From Ignavibacteria bacterium (GTDB taxonomy: Bacteria > Bacteroidota > Ignavibacteria > Ignavibacteriales > SURF-24), in the NCBI GenBank assembly GCA_025612245.1, contig JAAXKQ010000001.1, forward strand, positions 372,001-436,000: a stretch of 64,000 bases of DNA. The letters run 5' to 3'. Made by a program: the position numbers and the translations under genes. The notes beneath the pieces were generated by a model that was not told where the DNA came from, made no database searches, and worked only from the letters and a program-made list of their open reading frames with translations. How positions within the stretch are numbered: position 1 is the first letter of the stretch; every line of letters starts with the position of its first letter. Shown here piece after piece: positions 32,727 through 41,915 of the stretch.

Positions 32727-33683
32727 TTAAAATACAGATACTTTTACGTACTTTTCAGGATGTTCTTTTATGTCGGAAATCAGCGTGTTCAGCTCTTTGA
32801 TCAGGCTGTTTACTTCCCGGTATAATTTCCTGTCACCCATTAAGCCTCCAATTACGGTGCTGTCGTTTTGAGCTTTACGCATAAAGCGGTTTAATTCCCC
32901 TGATGAACTAACCAGGCTGGCGTAAAGAGAGTCGCTCGTAATTAGTTTGCCCAGTGTACCGCGCCCTCTGTTTAAGCCGTCACTGATTTTTTTAAGGTCC
33001 ATTACCGTGGAAGAAAGGCTGTGGTAAAGCGTTGAATCGTAGAGCAATTTGTTAAGCGATCCCTTTTTATTTTCAATTGCATTAAGAGTAAGGTCTATTT
33101 TCCTTATTGCGCCATTCAGTCCCTCAACTGTCGAGCGGTTATTTATCAGTTCACCTATGGTTCCCCTCCCTTTTGCAATTGAGTCGGTTACCGTCTTAAG
33201 GTTATCCATAATGGAATTAAACTTTTCCATGTTAGGCGCAATATTCTTTGCCAGGTTATCCAGCGAAAAAGTAGGCTCAACTTCAAGGAATGAATTCTCA
33301 GACAAGGGTTTTGTTTCAGGACTGCCCATTGAAATATCGACAAACTTATCGCCAAGAATTCCGATGCTTGTAATTCTTACCTTTGAATCCGTTCTTATTT
33401 GGTTTTTATACTCATTCTTAATGCGCAGCTTTACCCGTATTGAAGGCTTATTCTCCACAAATACAAAACTTACAGTGCTGACGTCACCAATTTTATATCC
33501 GCCCAATGTCACCGGGGCTCCATCGACCAGCCCGGCCGTATTATTCAGGTTAATGTAGAGGTTATATGTCCTGGAAAACAAAAACTCATTGGTGCCGACC
33601 AGAATTGCAAAAATAAATAACACAACAAGTCCCACCAAAACCGTAAGCCCCACCTTAATATTATTATTTTTCTGTCTGCTCAT
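32727..33683 (-). CDS. mlaD: MCE-family substrate-binding protein (MlaD-like)
   Basis: MlaD-like proteins form a hexameric ring that shuttles phospholipid between membranes with the MlaEF transporter. The 318-residue protein has an N-terminal membrane helix (about 11-30), the MCE domain (INLNNTAGLVDGAPVTLGGYKIGDVSTV, about 43-70) and a long helical tail (about 150-310) with repeated turns GRGTLGKLITSDSLYASL and GTIGELINNRSTVEGLN. It overlaps mlaF by 4 bases. The long helical extension is typical of Bacteroidota and chloroplast TGD2-type relatives. Confidence 0.92.
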   Translation of the reverse strand: MSRQKNNNIKVGLTVLVGLVVLFIFAILVGTNEFLFSRTYNLYINLNNTAGLVDGAPVTLGGYKIGDVSTVSFVFVENKPSIRVKLRIKNEYKNQIRTDSKVRITSIGILGDKFVDISMGSPETKPLSENSFLEVEPTFSLDNLAKNIAPNMEKFNSIMDNLKTVTDSIAKGRGTIGELINNRSTVEGLNGAIRKIDLTLNAIENKKGSLNKLLYDSTLYHSLSSTVMDLKKISDGLNRGRGTLGKLITSDSLYASLVSSSGELNRFMRKAQNDSTVIGGLMGDRKLYREVNSLIKELNTLISDIKEHPEKYVKVSVF

Positions 33684-34444
33684 TCGTCCCTAGCCTGAAT
33701 TTCATTTAACAAAGAAGAATCCTGATAGACCTCATAAAAAAATTCCCTGACGAAACCGTTTTGTGATTGAAGGATTTTTTTAATTGTACCCGACTCAATA
33801 ATCTTTCCATTTTCAATAATAGAAAGTGTGTCGCCTAACATTATTGCGTCATTTATGATATGCGTCACAATGACCGATGTTGTCCCGATCGACTTAAGGC
33901 GCTGAATGAGGTTTAATACTGCCTTTGAATTAATCGGATCGAGTCCCGTTGTAGGCTCGTCAAAAAGAATGATTTGTGGTCTTGTTACGAGTGCTCTTGC
34001 AACAGCAAGTCTTTTCTTCATCCCGCCGCTAAGCTGATCAGGATAAAGACCCTCTGTTCCATCAAGGTTAACAAAGGAAAGGACGGTTTTTACGCTCTCA
34101 TCTATTTCTTTTTTCTCGAGCAAACCGGAATCCTTCAGAAAGTAGGCTGTATTTTCGGATACGGTAAGGGAATCAAACAAGGCGTTGCTCTGGAATACAA
34201 CTGCCATCTGCCTGCGGGCCTGCAGAGCCTCCTTTTCCGGCAGTGAGGAAATCTCCCTTCCGTCAATTATTACCTGACCATTGTCAATCGGCAAAAGCCC
34301 AAGAATCACCCTTAATATTGTGCTTTTTCCGGCGCCGCTGGGGCCGAGTATGACGTGTGTCTGCCCTTTGTCAATTGACAGGGAAACCTCATCCAGAATA
34401 AGTTTTCCGTTAAGCTGCAGGGATATATCTTTAAGCTCTATCAT
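33680..34444 (-). CDS. mlaF: Phospholipid ABC transporter ATPase (MlaF-like)
   Basis: The 254-residue ATPase has Walker A GPSGAGKST (about 35-43), Q-loop FQSN, signature LSGGMKKR (about 140-147), Walker B IILFDEPTTGLDP and the H-loop VTHI. The layout and the C-terminal RDE tail fit MlaF. It lies between the MCE protein gene and the permease gene in one operon. Confidence 0.93.
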   Translation of the reverse strand: MIELKDISLQLNGKLILDEVSLSIDKGQTHVILGPSGAGKSTILRVILGLLPIDNGQVIIDGREISSLPEKEALQARRQMAVVFQSNALFDSLTVSENTAYFLKDSGLLEKKEIDESVKTVLSFVNLDGTEGLYPDQLSGGMKKRLAVARALVTRPQIILFDEPTTGLDPINSKAVLNLIQRLKSIGTTSVIVTHIINDAIMLGDTLSIIENGKIIESGTIKKILQSQNGFVREFFYEVYQDSSLLNEIQARDE

Positions 34445-34445
34445 T

Positions 34446-35225
34446 TCACATTATTTCCCATACAACCTTTGTAAATATGAAGTCAAGGAGAATTACAACC
34501 ATTGAAGAAGTAACTACGGAATGTATGGCGTTTTTGCCAAGGTTTGTAGTTCCGCCCCTGGTAATAAGCCCATAGAAGCAGCTTATGCTGGCAATAAAAA
34601 AGGAGAACAGTATGGGCTTAAAAGCACCCACAAAAATGTCCTTAAATTGAAGTATATGAATTGCCGTGTTCCAGAAATAAGCCAGGTCGATATTAAATGT
34701 CATGTTTGTAATAAACATTCCGCCCAGAATTCCGGCCATATCGGCAATCATAGTAAGTGGCAGGAACATAATAAGGGCGGCAAATACGCGAGGAATGACG
34801 AGCTTTTCCACGGGATTAAGGCCGAATGCTTTAAGGGCATCAATCTGCTCACTGAGCTGCATGGCTCCGATCTCGGAAGTGTTCTTGGCCCCCGTCCGGG
34901 CCGCAAGCAGGAGCCCCGTTATGGCGGGTCCCAGTTCCCTGATCATGCCATAGGATACGGTTCGGCTAATCATCAGTGTAGCTCCGAATTTTTCCAGGTT
35001 ATGACCTGTCTCAATGGCAAGTATCACCCCTGTAAAAAGCCCTCCGACCAGCACAAGAAAAACCGCCTGCGTACCGATCAGATACATTTCAGAAAGGACA
35101 GAGGCCCGGTTCTTCCCGATAGAAGGAGACAGCCTGAAAACGTCTGCAACCATGAGGGAATAATCCTGGAGCTTTTGAATTTTTTCAGTAAAAGAGACTT
35201 TAATTGTACTTTCATCTTCATTCAT
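34446..35225 (-). CDS. mlaE: Phospholipid ABC transporter permease (MlaE-like)
   Basis: The 259-residue protein has the MlaE/YrbE signature with five or six membrane helices and the EIGAMQLSEQIDALKAFGLNPVEKLVIPRVFA segment (about 133-164). It follows the upstream RBS region directly and is the first gene of the operon. Partner genes mlaA, mlaB and mlaC are not in the window. Confidence 0.93.
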   Translation of the reverse strand: MNEDESTIKVSFTEKIQKLQDYSLMVADVFRLSPSIGKNRASVLSEMYLIGTQAVFLVLVGGLFTGVILAIETGHNLEKFGATLMISRTVSYGMIRELGPAITGLLLAARTGAKNTSEIGAMQLSEQIDALKAFGLNPVEKLVIPRVFAALIMFLPLTMIADMAGILGGMFITNMTFNIDLAYFWNTAIHILQFKDIFVGAFKPILFSFFIASISCFYGLITRGGTTNLGKNAIHSVVTSSMVVILLDFIFTKVVWEIM

Positions 35226-35545
35226 TTTTCATCCCCGGATGCAACTAATCGAATATCAAACTGCACAAGATTATCGGCTCTGAGATTTTACGTGCTAATG
35301 TTAGTATATACTATATTTATCACATAATCTATTTCATTTTTTGTGGCAGTTTTAATCTCCTCACCGGGCAGATCATTTTATAACTATAATGAAGTGAAAC
35401 TTAAAAAAACTGGATTTATGGAAGGTATTTTTCTCCTGTGCGGCTTCTCAGAGAATCTGCCGGTAATACCTATTCTTAATCAGGATCCGACCGGGCAATG
35501 CATAAGACAGGGTTCTATGGAACACATTGCCCGGGTTGTGCCATA
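35226..35545. other. 320-base intergenic region with one hairpin
   Basis: The mlaE promoter lies on the minus strand near 35230-35320, an AT-rich stretch. The inverted repeat CCGGGCAATG/CATTGCCCGG (35491-35500 with 35525-35534) around a 24-base loop follows the stop of the next minus-strand gene and may act as its terminator, although no T-run is seen. A plus-strand frame here has no RBS. Confidence 0.45.
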
Positions 35546-35929
35546 TCACCCTTCTTCCAGTATGTGCTCCACCCTGTCTGCTGCAATCTGGTTTAAGACG
35601 GAATCCGGAATTTCGTTTTTGGCTTTAACTACGGCGTCGGCCTTGATGCGCTGGAAAAGCACCTTTATTGCCTCATCAAAGTAGAGTTCCGGTACTTCCC
35701 TGGACTCCCACTCGTAATAAGGAAAAAGCTCGGTGTAATACTTAATGTTAGTGTTAATCTTCCTTGTACCAGGCGTCCATTCGACGTGACTGGTTGAAAT
35801 CGGATCAGGCTTCCTGTTTATCTGGATTAGTCTTTCATCCTGGTAGCAGTATGGATGGACACCCAGATACGCAGCCAGCTTATTGCATTCAAGCAGCAGT
35901 TCCTCGGTTGTTTTTAGTCCCTCTGACAT
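35546..35929 (-). CDS. Hypothetical protein, acidic
   Basis: I do not recognise this 127-residue protein. It is soluble and mostly helical in its C-terminal half (EVPELYFDEAIKVLFQRIKADAVVKAKNEIP), with LGVHPYCYQDERLIQINRKPDP as a possible loop-strand part. The ATG at 35941 starts the frame, but GGAGGGAGCA sits directly before the ATG at 35929, which is chosen. A hairpin follows the stop. The neighbouring kinase gene is transcribed in the same direction but ends further upstream, so this gene is probably a separate unit. Confidence 0.6.
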   Translation of the reverse strand: MSEGLKTTEELLLECNKLAAYLGVHPYCYQDERLIQINRKPDPISTSHVEWTPGTRKINTNIKYYTELFPYYEWESREVPELYFDEAIKVLFQRIKADAVVKAKNEIPDSVLNQIAADRVEHILEEG

Positions 35930-36072
35930 TGCTCCCTCCATAATTTAAGGTTGAAAGGTCTTCTCAAGCTAAGATGGTATAAAGAGATGTACAAATGGAA
36001 AAATAGCAATCGGTGGCTAAGAGTCAATCCCATTATTTGATAGGAATGCGGTCAGGGCACAAGTTTCTTTTT

Positions 36073-37944
36073 TCAGAACTTAAGTTTTATTTCCCGCCTG
36101 AAGCCTGGCAGCGTAAAGCGGAATTCAGAACCTTCCTCCGGCTCACTCTGGACTTCCAGGGTCCCGTGATTTTTTTCGATAAACTCCTTGCTTATGATCA
36201 GGCCAAGGCCGGTACCCCTTTCCCTGTCTGTACCCGGAGTGGTGAGTTTTTCACCTATAGAAAACAATTTTTTCTGTTTTTCGGCACTTATGCCTACGCC
36301 GGTATCCTTTACGCAAACCATGGCCTTAGAATCTGTGCTGCAGGCGCTTATTGTCACTTCGCCACCTGGACGCGTGAACTTAATTGCATTTGAGACCAGG
36401 TTTCTAAGGACGGTTTCGATCATATTCTTGTCGGCATAGACTTCCACAATCCCTTCAATATCCATATTCAGGCTGATTTTCTTCTTTACAGCGCTGATCT
36501 CATAAATATTGAATATGTCGTCTGCAAGCTCCCTGATGTTAAACCTGACGGGAGAATACTCCATTCCCCCGGTCTGGAGCCTTGACCACTGAAGGAGGTT
36601 CTCCAGGAGGTCAAAGACGCTTTTGGCGGATTTGTGAATGTTGTGGGCAAATGTTTTGACCTCTTCGGCCGAGAGCTGTTCGAAATCGCTTGCCAGGAAT
36701 TCGGAAAATCCGAGAAGTGAGCTGAAAGGATTCTTTAGGTCGTGTGAAATAATTGAGAAGAACTTGTCCTTGCTTGAATTTATCTCCTTGAGTTCCCTTT
36801 CAATATTCTTCATGTGAGTCACGTTCTGAAACATCGCCATGCCGGCAACGACCTCGTTCATTTCACCTTTGATGGGGATAGTATAGACCAGGTAGCAGGT
36901 CCCGTTTTTACCCTCGAGCTCAAACATTCTGCTCTCTCCCATTAAGGCTGCGCTATAATGAGGCATTAAGATGGAGCATACCCTTTGGCTGAATGTTTCC
37001 TTTATGGATCTGCCTTCAACTTTATCCCTCTGGAATCCGGCATTTTCTATCTCTTGCCCTTCTGCAAGCAGGTATCTGAAATCGTGGTCAAAGAGTACTA
37101 CCGCCCCGTTCGGGAAATTGCTTGCAAGCGCCCTGTAGCGGGATTCGCTTATTCTCAGCGTGGATTCGGCCTTTATTTTCTCTGTCACATTACGCCATGT
37201 CACAGCGATACCGGAAGCAAGTTTAACAATTCTGATGTCGAAATACTGAGGGTTTAACCCCTCGGAGTCATTTCCCAGCAGGAATGAATCCTTTATAAAG
37301 GGTTCGGAGGTTTCCAGGACCCGGCAGTAAAAATAAAACAGCTTTGCAGCCTTCAGCGCCGGATAGTTCTCAAAGAGGCTGCCTCCAACAAGCTCGTCCG
37401 GGGTTTTATTGCTGAAGCGACAGGCGGCCTGGTTTGCATATTCAAATACAAAATCGGTTATTGCGCCGCTTTCATTTCTAATGGGCTCCAAAATGGCAAA
37501 GCAGTCGAGCATGTTTTCAATTGAAGTGCGGAAGCGGTTTTCTTTTTCAATGAGGCTTTTTTCAAGATTCTTGCGTTCTGTAACGTCTTCTATCGTCCCC
37601 TGATAAAATGTGTTACCCTGCCCGTCCCTGATTATGCGGGCATTTTCGCGAATGAAAATCCGTTCTCCATTCTTCTTTACCCAGGCATTTTCAAGACCAA
37701 TAACTTCGCCGTCTTTTTCCAGCAGTTCACGAAAGTTTTTCCTTGAATAGCCATGTTTTAGCGGCTCGCCATCCTCCAGATTAAGCTTGGCTAATTCCTC
37801 AAAAGAATCGTAGCCCATCATCATTATAAGAGCCCTGTTGGCTTTTATAATTTCACCTCCGGGAGTAGTTATATATACACCTATGGGTATATTATCAAAA
37901 AGGTTGTTAAAGATTTCAGTATCAGATTTTGGAATTTCAGCCAT
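36073..37944 (-). CDS. Soluble PAS sensor histidine kinase
   Basis: The 623-residue kinase has no membrane helix. Three PAS domains (about 8-125, 135-265, 270-390) precede the kinase core with His401 in IISHDLKNPFSSLLGF. The ATPase domain has NLVSNAIKF, DTGVGI and RGTGLGLIISKEF. It is a cytosolic sensor of an unknown signal and lies directly downstream of a group of receiver genes on the same strand, so it may be functionally linked with them. Confidence 0.92.
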   Translation of the reverse strand: MAEIPKSDTEIFNNLFDNIPIGVYITTPGGEIIKANRALIMMMGYDSFEELAKLNLEDGEPLKHGYSRKNFRELLEKDGEVIGLENAWVKKNGERIFIRENARIIRDGQGNTFYQGTIEDVTERKNLEKSLIEKENRFRTSIENMLDCFAILEPIRNESGAITDFVFEYANQAACRFSNKTPDELVGGSLFENYPALKAAKLFYFYCRVLETSEPFIKDSFLLGNDSEGLNPQYFDIRIVKLASGIAVTWRNVTEKIKAESTLRISESRYRALASNFPNGAVVLFDHDFRYLLAEGQEIENAGFQRDKVEGRSIKETFSQRVCSILMPHYSAALMGESRMFELEGKNGTCYLVYTIPIKGEMNEVVAGMAMFQNVTHMKNIERELKEINSSKDKFFSIISHDLKNPFSSLLGFSEFLASDFEQLSAEEVKTFAHNIHKSAKSVFDLLENLLQWSRLQTGGMEYSPVRFNIRELADDIFNIYEISAVKKKISLNMDIEGIVEVYADKNMIETVLRNLVSNAIKFTRPGGEVTISACSTDSKAMVCVKDTGVGISAEKQKKLFSIGEKLTTPGTDRERGTGLGLIISKEFIEKNHGTLEVQSEPEEGSEFRFTLPGFRREIKLKF

Positions 37945-38093
37945 TTTTCTCAGAATTAATTGCTAATCCAGCTAAAAAAATTTATCCATTTATTATCGGA
38001 AACAAATAATAATTTTAAAGAGGCGGAAGTTCATTTTAAGAAAGCCTCAGGATCAAAGGCATGGATATTTCTGTCTATGGAAATTTTTATACA

Positions 38094-38122
38094 TTGATGC
38101 AGCGCATTTTCTGAAGTATTAT
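38094..38122 (+). promoter_or_regulatory. Promoter of a candidate small RNA
   Basis: TTGATG (38094-38099) and TATTAT (38117-38122) are separated by exactly 17 bases, with a predicted start near 38129. No annotated plus-strand gene follows, but a strong terminator does, 110 bases downstream. Confidence 0.5.
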
Positions 38123-38128
38123 AGGCAT

Positions 38129-38272
38129 GAAAACGTACTTCTTATCAGGTTCTTACAGCCAAGGGAACAGCAATGCAGACACACATAAACAGCGGTTTAT
38201 TGTGTTGCACTGTCTGATTTATTTGCAGTAAGAATCAGAAGCTCCGTCCTTAAAAAGGCGGGGCTTTTTTCT
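38129..38272 (+). ncRNA. Candidate small RNA (about 145 nt)
   Basis: A promoter with good spacing and an intrinsic terminator with a six-T tract bracket about 145 bases on the plus strand, between two minus-strand signalling genes. The only ATG frames inside are 34 codons (from 38127, with no ribosome binding site) and 14 codons. No known RNA family was recognised. If real it could act in trans or be antisense to nothing obvious here. A tiny peptide is the alternative. Confidence 0.45.
38239..38270 (+). terminator. Terminator of the candidate small RNA
   Basis: AAGCTCCGTC pairs with GGCGGGGCTT through ten pairs including two G-U wobbles around an 8-base loop, followed by six T. The T-run points to the plus strand. 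Confidence 0.7.
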
Positions 38273-38317
38273 TTTTAACCTGTACGGATTGAGTTTCAGC
38301 TTCAAAGTAAAAATTTT

Positions 38318-38731
38318 TCAGAGGCATGTCTCCGCAGAAATTTTTGAAGTATTCTGCCTGGCAATTGCATAACATATCGAACGGACCAAAGTGCGGCAGT
38401 CAATCTGGTACTTAATGAGGTAATCCTGGGCTCCTAGCTTTACGGCTTTTAAGGCAAGCTCTTCATCCTCAAGACCGGTCATAACAACAACTGGAACGTT
38501 CCTGGCATCCTGAAGCAGGCGCGTAAGCGTGGAAAGCCCGGTACTGTCGGGTAGAGAAAGGTCAAGAAGTATGACATCATATTTATTCTTACTCAGCCTG
38601 TCAAGACCAGAAGAAAGGCGGAAAGTCTGTTCAACTGTAATTTTTATCTTTTCCTCTTCCTGGATTATCTGGCTGATATAGTGACCATCCCCCAGGCTGT
38701 CTTCAATCATAAGAGCACTGATTGTTTCCAT
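38318..38731 (-). CDS. Single-domain response regulator
   Basis: The 137-residue protein is a receiver domain with the phosphoacceptor Asp57 (VILLDLSLPDS), acidic residues in ALMIEDS (about 6-12), Thr at VVMTG and Lys in DYLIKYQ. The C-terminal tail after the domain is short, so there is no output domain. It probably receives phosphate from one of the kinases in this block. It is about 370 bases from the PAS kinase gene. Confidence 0.88.
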   Translation of the reverse strand: METISALMIEDSLGDGHYISQIIQEEEKIKITVEQTFRLSSGLDRLSKNKYDVILLDLSLPDSTGLSTLTRLLQDARNVPVVVMTGLEDEELALKAVKLGAQDYLIKYQIDCRTLVRSICYAIARQNTSKISAETCL

Positions 38732-38851
38732 TAAGCTATTCTCCTCGTTTAGTGTCTCTTTTGTACTATAAGAAATAAAATTAATTATTTAATTGCAACA
38801 GTATTACAGGACTACCCTGAAAAGCCGGGAATATTTCCTTCAGGAGGCTCA

Positions 38852-39295
38852 TCAATCCTTTTCGTCCTTAGACTCGCGGCTATGCCGCGCGATCCTGATA
38901 AAACTGCTGACAATAAAATCGTAGTCTTCCAATGAAGCCGGCTTCGTAAAATAGTAGTCGGCTCCCAGCTGCCTGCATTCCTCCTCGTCCCTCGGGTTGG
39001 AGGAAGATGTAAGTACTACAACGGGGATATGGCTGAACCTGCCGTTCTGGCTTATTCTTGAAAGCACTTCTTTGCCGTTGAGCCTGGGCATGTTAAGATC
39101 CAGAACAATCAGCGAGGGGTCCGGTGCATCCTGAAAATCCGATTCCTTATTCAGGTATGAAACGGCTTCCTGCCCGTCCCTGAGGACTGTGAGTTTAACG
39201 TTATGCTTCCTTTCGCGGATGAAATCATCAATCATCCAGATATCAGCCTTATTATCGTCTACCAGTAATATTTCAAGTTTTATGTCTTCCGGCAT
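38852..39295 (-). CDS. Rcp1-like single-domain response regulator
   Basis: This 147-residue receiver has the long-form layout of Rcp1/phytochrome-type regulators: ILLVDDNKADIWMI at the start, Asp66 in IVLDLNMPRLNGKEV, VVLTSSSNPRDEEEC, and ADYYFTKPASLEDYDF near the end. Such receivers are partners of LQEPLR-type kinases. A frame runs to 39406, but the ATG at 39295 has AGAAGGATATTCT before it and starts the conserved receiver, so it is chosen. It lies 29 bases after the REC-kinase gene, its likely partner. Confidence 0.88.
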   Translation of the reverse strand: MPEDIKLEILLVDDNKADIWMIDDFIRERKHNVKLTVLRDGQEAVSYLNKESDFQDAPDPSLIVLDLNMPRLNGKEVLSRISQNGRFSHIPVVVLTSSSNPRDEEECRQLGADYYFTKPASLEDYDFIVSSFIRIARHSRESKDEKD

Positions 39296-39323
39296 AGAAT
39301 ATCCTTCTATGTGAATAATGCAT

Positions 39324-40604
39324 TCATAGCAAAGGCAGGCTGAAGTAAAAAGCCGAGCCTTTACCGATTTCAGATTCAACCCACATACGGCCGCCGTGGC
39401 GTTCAACTATTTTTTTACAGATCGTCAGACCTATCCCGGAACCGGGATAACTGCCCCTGTCATGCAGCCTCTGAAATATAACAAAAATTTTTTCAAAATA
39501 ACTTTTATCTATTCCAATACCGTTATCTTTTATGAAAAAAACATGCATCCCCTTGTTTTGAGTACAGCCGATCTCAATTTCTGGGTTTTTCTGCGTGTTG
39601 CGGTATTTGATGGCGTTACTGATCAGGTTCTGGAACAGCTGGAGCATTTGGGCCCTGACGGCCTTTACAGCAGGAAGCCGGCTATAGCTTACTTGTGCAT
39701 TTGATTCCTCAATTGAGGATTTAAGGTTATCTAATGCCTCCCTAACAATGGTATTAAGTTCCACTCTTTCAAATTTGTTTTCCATATTGGAAAGCCTTGA
39801 ATAGCTGAGCAGGTCCTTTATAAGGCCGTGCATTCTTCTTGCGCCCTCTGAAATAAATTCCAGCATCTGCCGCCCTTTTTCGTCAAACTTCTCTTTGTAG
39901 CGCCTTTCCAGCAGAGCCGTATAATTGCTGAGATTCCTTACGGGCTCCTGAAGGTCGTGTGAGGCAACGTATGCAAAAAGCTCCAGCTCCCTGTTGGAGC
40001 GTTCCAGTTCAAGGTTTTTTCTTTTAAGCTCCTGCTGAACATTTAACAGCTGTCTGTTTGCCTCCTCAAGCTCTTCGTTTTTCTGCACTGCATTTTCGAA
40101 TGTGGAGAGCAACAGGTCTATTACCTGCGCGCGCGGGGAATTTATAATGTACTGCTCCCCCTCGAACTTAATTTTAATGCCTTCATTGCCTGAGGGATTT
40201 GAATTCTGCATCCTGGACTTACGGTTTTCCAGAATGTCGCGGATTTTTGCGATTAGAAAATCCGGGCTGTAAGGCTTGGTCAGAAAGTTATCGGCTCCTG
40301 CCTGTAGCCCTTTTATTACCTCACGAGAATCCGTTAGGTTTGTCAGCAGTATTACCGGAATGTCCCGTGTCTGTTCAAAACTTTTAAGCCTGCGGCAGAG
40401 TTCATAGCCGTCCATATTCGGCATGATGATGTCGGAAATAACAAGTGAGGGTCTGTTCTCAAGGGCGGCATTCAGTGCTAAAAGGCCATCCTGAGCTGAA
40501 ATGACATTGAAAGAATTTTTTTGCAGAATGTATTTAAGGCTTTCAAGCTGAGTCAGGCTGTCCTCGGCTATCAATATTTTTTCAGGTAATATCTTTTCAG
40601 GCAT
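39324..40604 (-). CDS. REC-histidine kinase hybrid
   Basis: The 426-residue protein has an N-terminal receiver (Asp58 in VISDIIMPNMDGYEL, Lys in NFLTKPYSP) and a coiled coil (about 165-205). A kinase with His216 in VASHDLQEPVR and an ATPase domain (NLISNAIKY, DNGIGI, GSGIGLTI) follows. The REC-then-kinase order means it can be phosphorylated by another kinase, which fits its place downstream of CheA. The kinase core is similar to that at 30118-32685. It is in the same transcription direction as the chemosensory genes, about 260 bases from cheB. Confidence 0.92.
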   Translation of the reverse strand: MPEKILPEKILIAEDSLTQLESLKYILQKNSFNVISAQDGLLALNAALENRPSLVISDIIMPNMDGYELCRRLKSFEQTRDIPVILLTNLTDSREVIKGLQAGADNFLTKPYSPDFLIAKIRDILENRKSRMQNSNPSGNEGIKIKFEGEQYIINSPRAQVIDLLLSTFENAVQKNEELEEANRQLLNVQQELKRKNLELERSNRELELFAYVASHDLQEPVRNLSNYTALLERRYKEKFDEKGRQMLEFISEGARRMHGLIKDLLSYSRLSNMENKFERVELNTIVREALDNLKSSIEESNAQVSYSRLPAVKAVRAQMLQLFQNLISNAIKYRNTQKNPEIEIGCTQNKGMHVFFIKDNGIGIDKSYFEKIFVIFQRLHDRGSYPGSGIGLTICKKIVERHGGRMWVESEIGKGSAFYFSLPLL

Positions 40605-40863
40605 TTGAATCCAGTTTTTTTACTTCCGGAAATGCTTCTGACTTAAAAACAGAATTAAAATCAATTTTGTAATTCCCGGAATATTTAACCCATTTATCTC
40701 TCATTTTTTATAAGTTATAAATAAATCCGCTAAAATGGAATAAAGCCTCCCTGGCAACCCTTTTTTTACGTCACATGAAATATTTACCATGGAAAGAGAA
40801 GCATAATCTGCCGCAACAGCGCAGAAGAAAAAGCTTCAGACTACCAACAGACGCCAGGAGGGT

Positions 40864-41895
40864 TTAATTTCCTGAAGTAAGGTTTTTAAGGAAGTAAATA
40901 ATCTCTTCTGGACTGAGGACAAGGCTTGCAGCGCCTATTTTCACGGCTTCACCAGGCATGCCGAACACAACAGACGAAGCTTTATCCTGTGCTATTGTTA
41001 TGGCGCCGGAGAGCTTCATTTTCTTTAATTCCTCTGCCCCGTCGTTTCCCATCCCGGTAAGAATTATACCCACGGCTCCAGGTCCATACTCTTCTGCAAC
41101 AGATTCAAAGAGAACTGAAGCCGAGGGACAGATGTTACGTTTTTTGTCCTGCACAAAAATAATTCGACTTTTTCTTACCTTCACGTGCCAGCCATCGGGA
41201 GCCACGTAGCAAATTCCCGGTGCTATTTCTTCCGTATTTTCAGGTATTACTACCTTCAGGCGCGAAGTTTCTCCAAGCCACCTTGCAAAGTCGACCGTAA
41301 ACCCGGCAACAATGTGCTGAATAAGAATAATCGGAATGCTAAAGCCCTGGGGCAAGGAGGATAAAATTTTCTGTATTACCATGGGCCCCCCCGTGGAGGC
41401 GGCAATGGCAATTATCCCGGGGATTGCGTTTCTCCTGATTTCCTTTTGTTCTGCAGCAGCAGCAGCAGGCTTCCTGGCTGAAAACCTTTTTATTACGCGG
41501 ATTTCGGAAAGAAGCCTTACCTGCTGGATGAGCTCTTTTGCATAGACCATCGATTCCCTCGAACCAAGTGCCCTGGGTTTATTCATAATTGTAACCGCCC
41601 CGGCTTCAAGCGCCTTAAAGGTATCCAGGGGATCGTTGGCATCCATAATGCCGCTGATGATGATTACGGGAACGGGATTTGTATGCATTATCTGCCGCAC
41701 AGCCTCCAGGCCGTCCATTTCGGGCATATTGATGTCCATTGTTATTACGTCTGGCCTTGTACTAGAGGCCAGACGAACCGCCTCCTGCCCGTTACGCGCC
41801 TTTGCTATTACCCGAATTAACGGATCTGAGGAGAGAATATTTTCCAGCGACGCCTGGATTACGGGGGAATCATCCGCAATAAGCACGTTTATCAT
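40864..41895 (-). CDS. cheB: Chemotaxis-type methylesterase CheB
   Basis: CheB removes methyl groups from the receptor and is switched on by phosphorylation. The receiver carries Asp54 (ITMDINMPEMDGLEAV), and the methylesterase domain has the nucleophile Ser167 in AASTGGP, His in LIQHIVAGFT and Asp in GMGNDGAEELKK. All three catalytic residues are present. It lies 20 bases after cheA. In Wsp systems the equivalent is WspF. Confidence 0.95.
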   Translation of the reverse strand: MINVLIADDSPVIQASLENILSSDPLIRVIAKARNGQEAVRLASSTRPDVITMDINMPEMDGLEAVRQIMHTNPVPVIIISGIMDANDPLDTFKALEAGAVTIMNKPRALGSRESMVYAKELIQQVRLLSEIRVIKRFSARKPAAAAAEQKEIRRNAIPGIIAIAASTGGPMVIQKILSSLPQGFSIPIILIQHIVAGFTVDFARWLGETSRLKVVIPENTEEIAPGICYVAPDGWHVKVRKSRIIFVQDKKRNICPSASVLFESVAEEYGPGAVGIILTGMGNDGAEELKKMKLSGAITIAQDKASSVVFGMPGEAVKIGAASLVLSPEEIIYFLKNLTSGN

Positions 41896-41915
41896 TATTA
41901 TTCCATACTTATCTA

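Noticed and set aside
34521-35327. 268-codon plus-strand frame opposite mlaE
   Set aside because: It lies exactly opposite a well-conserved permease gene and has no domain or ribosome binding site.
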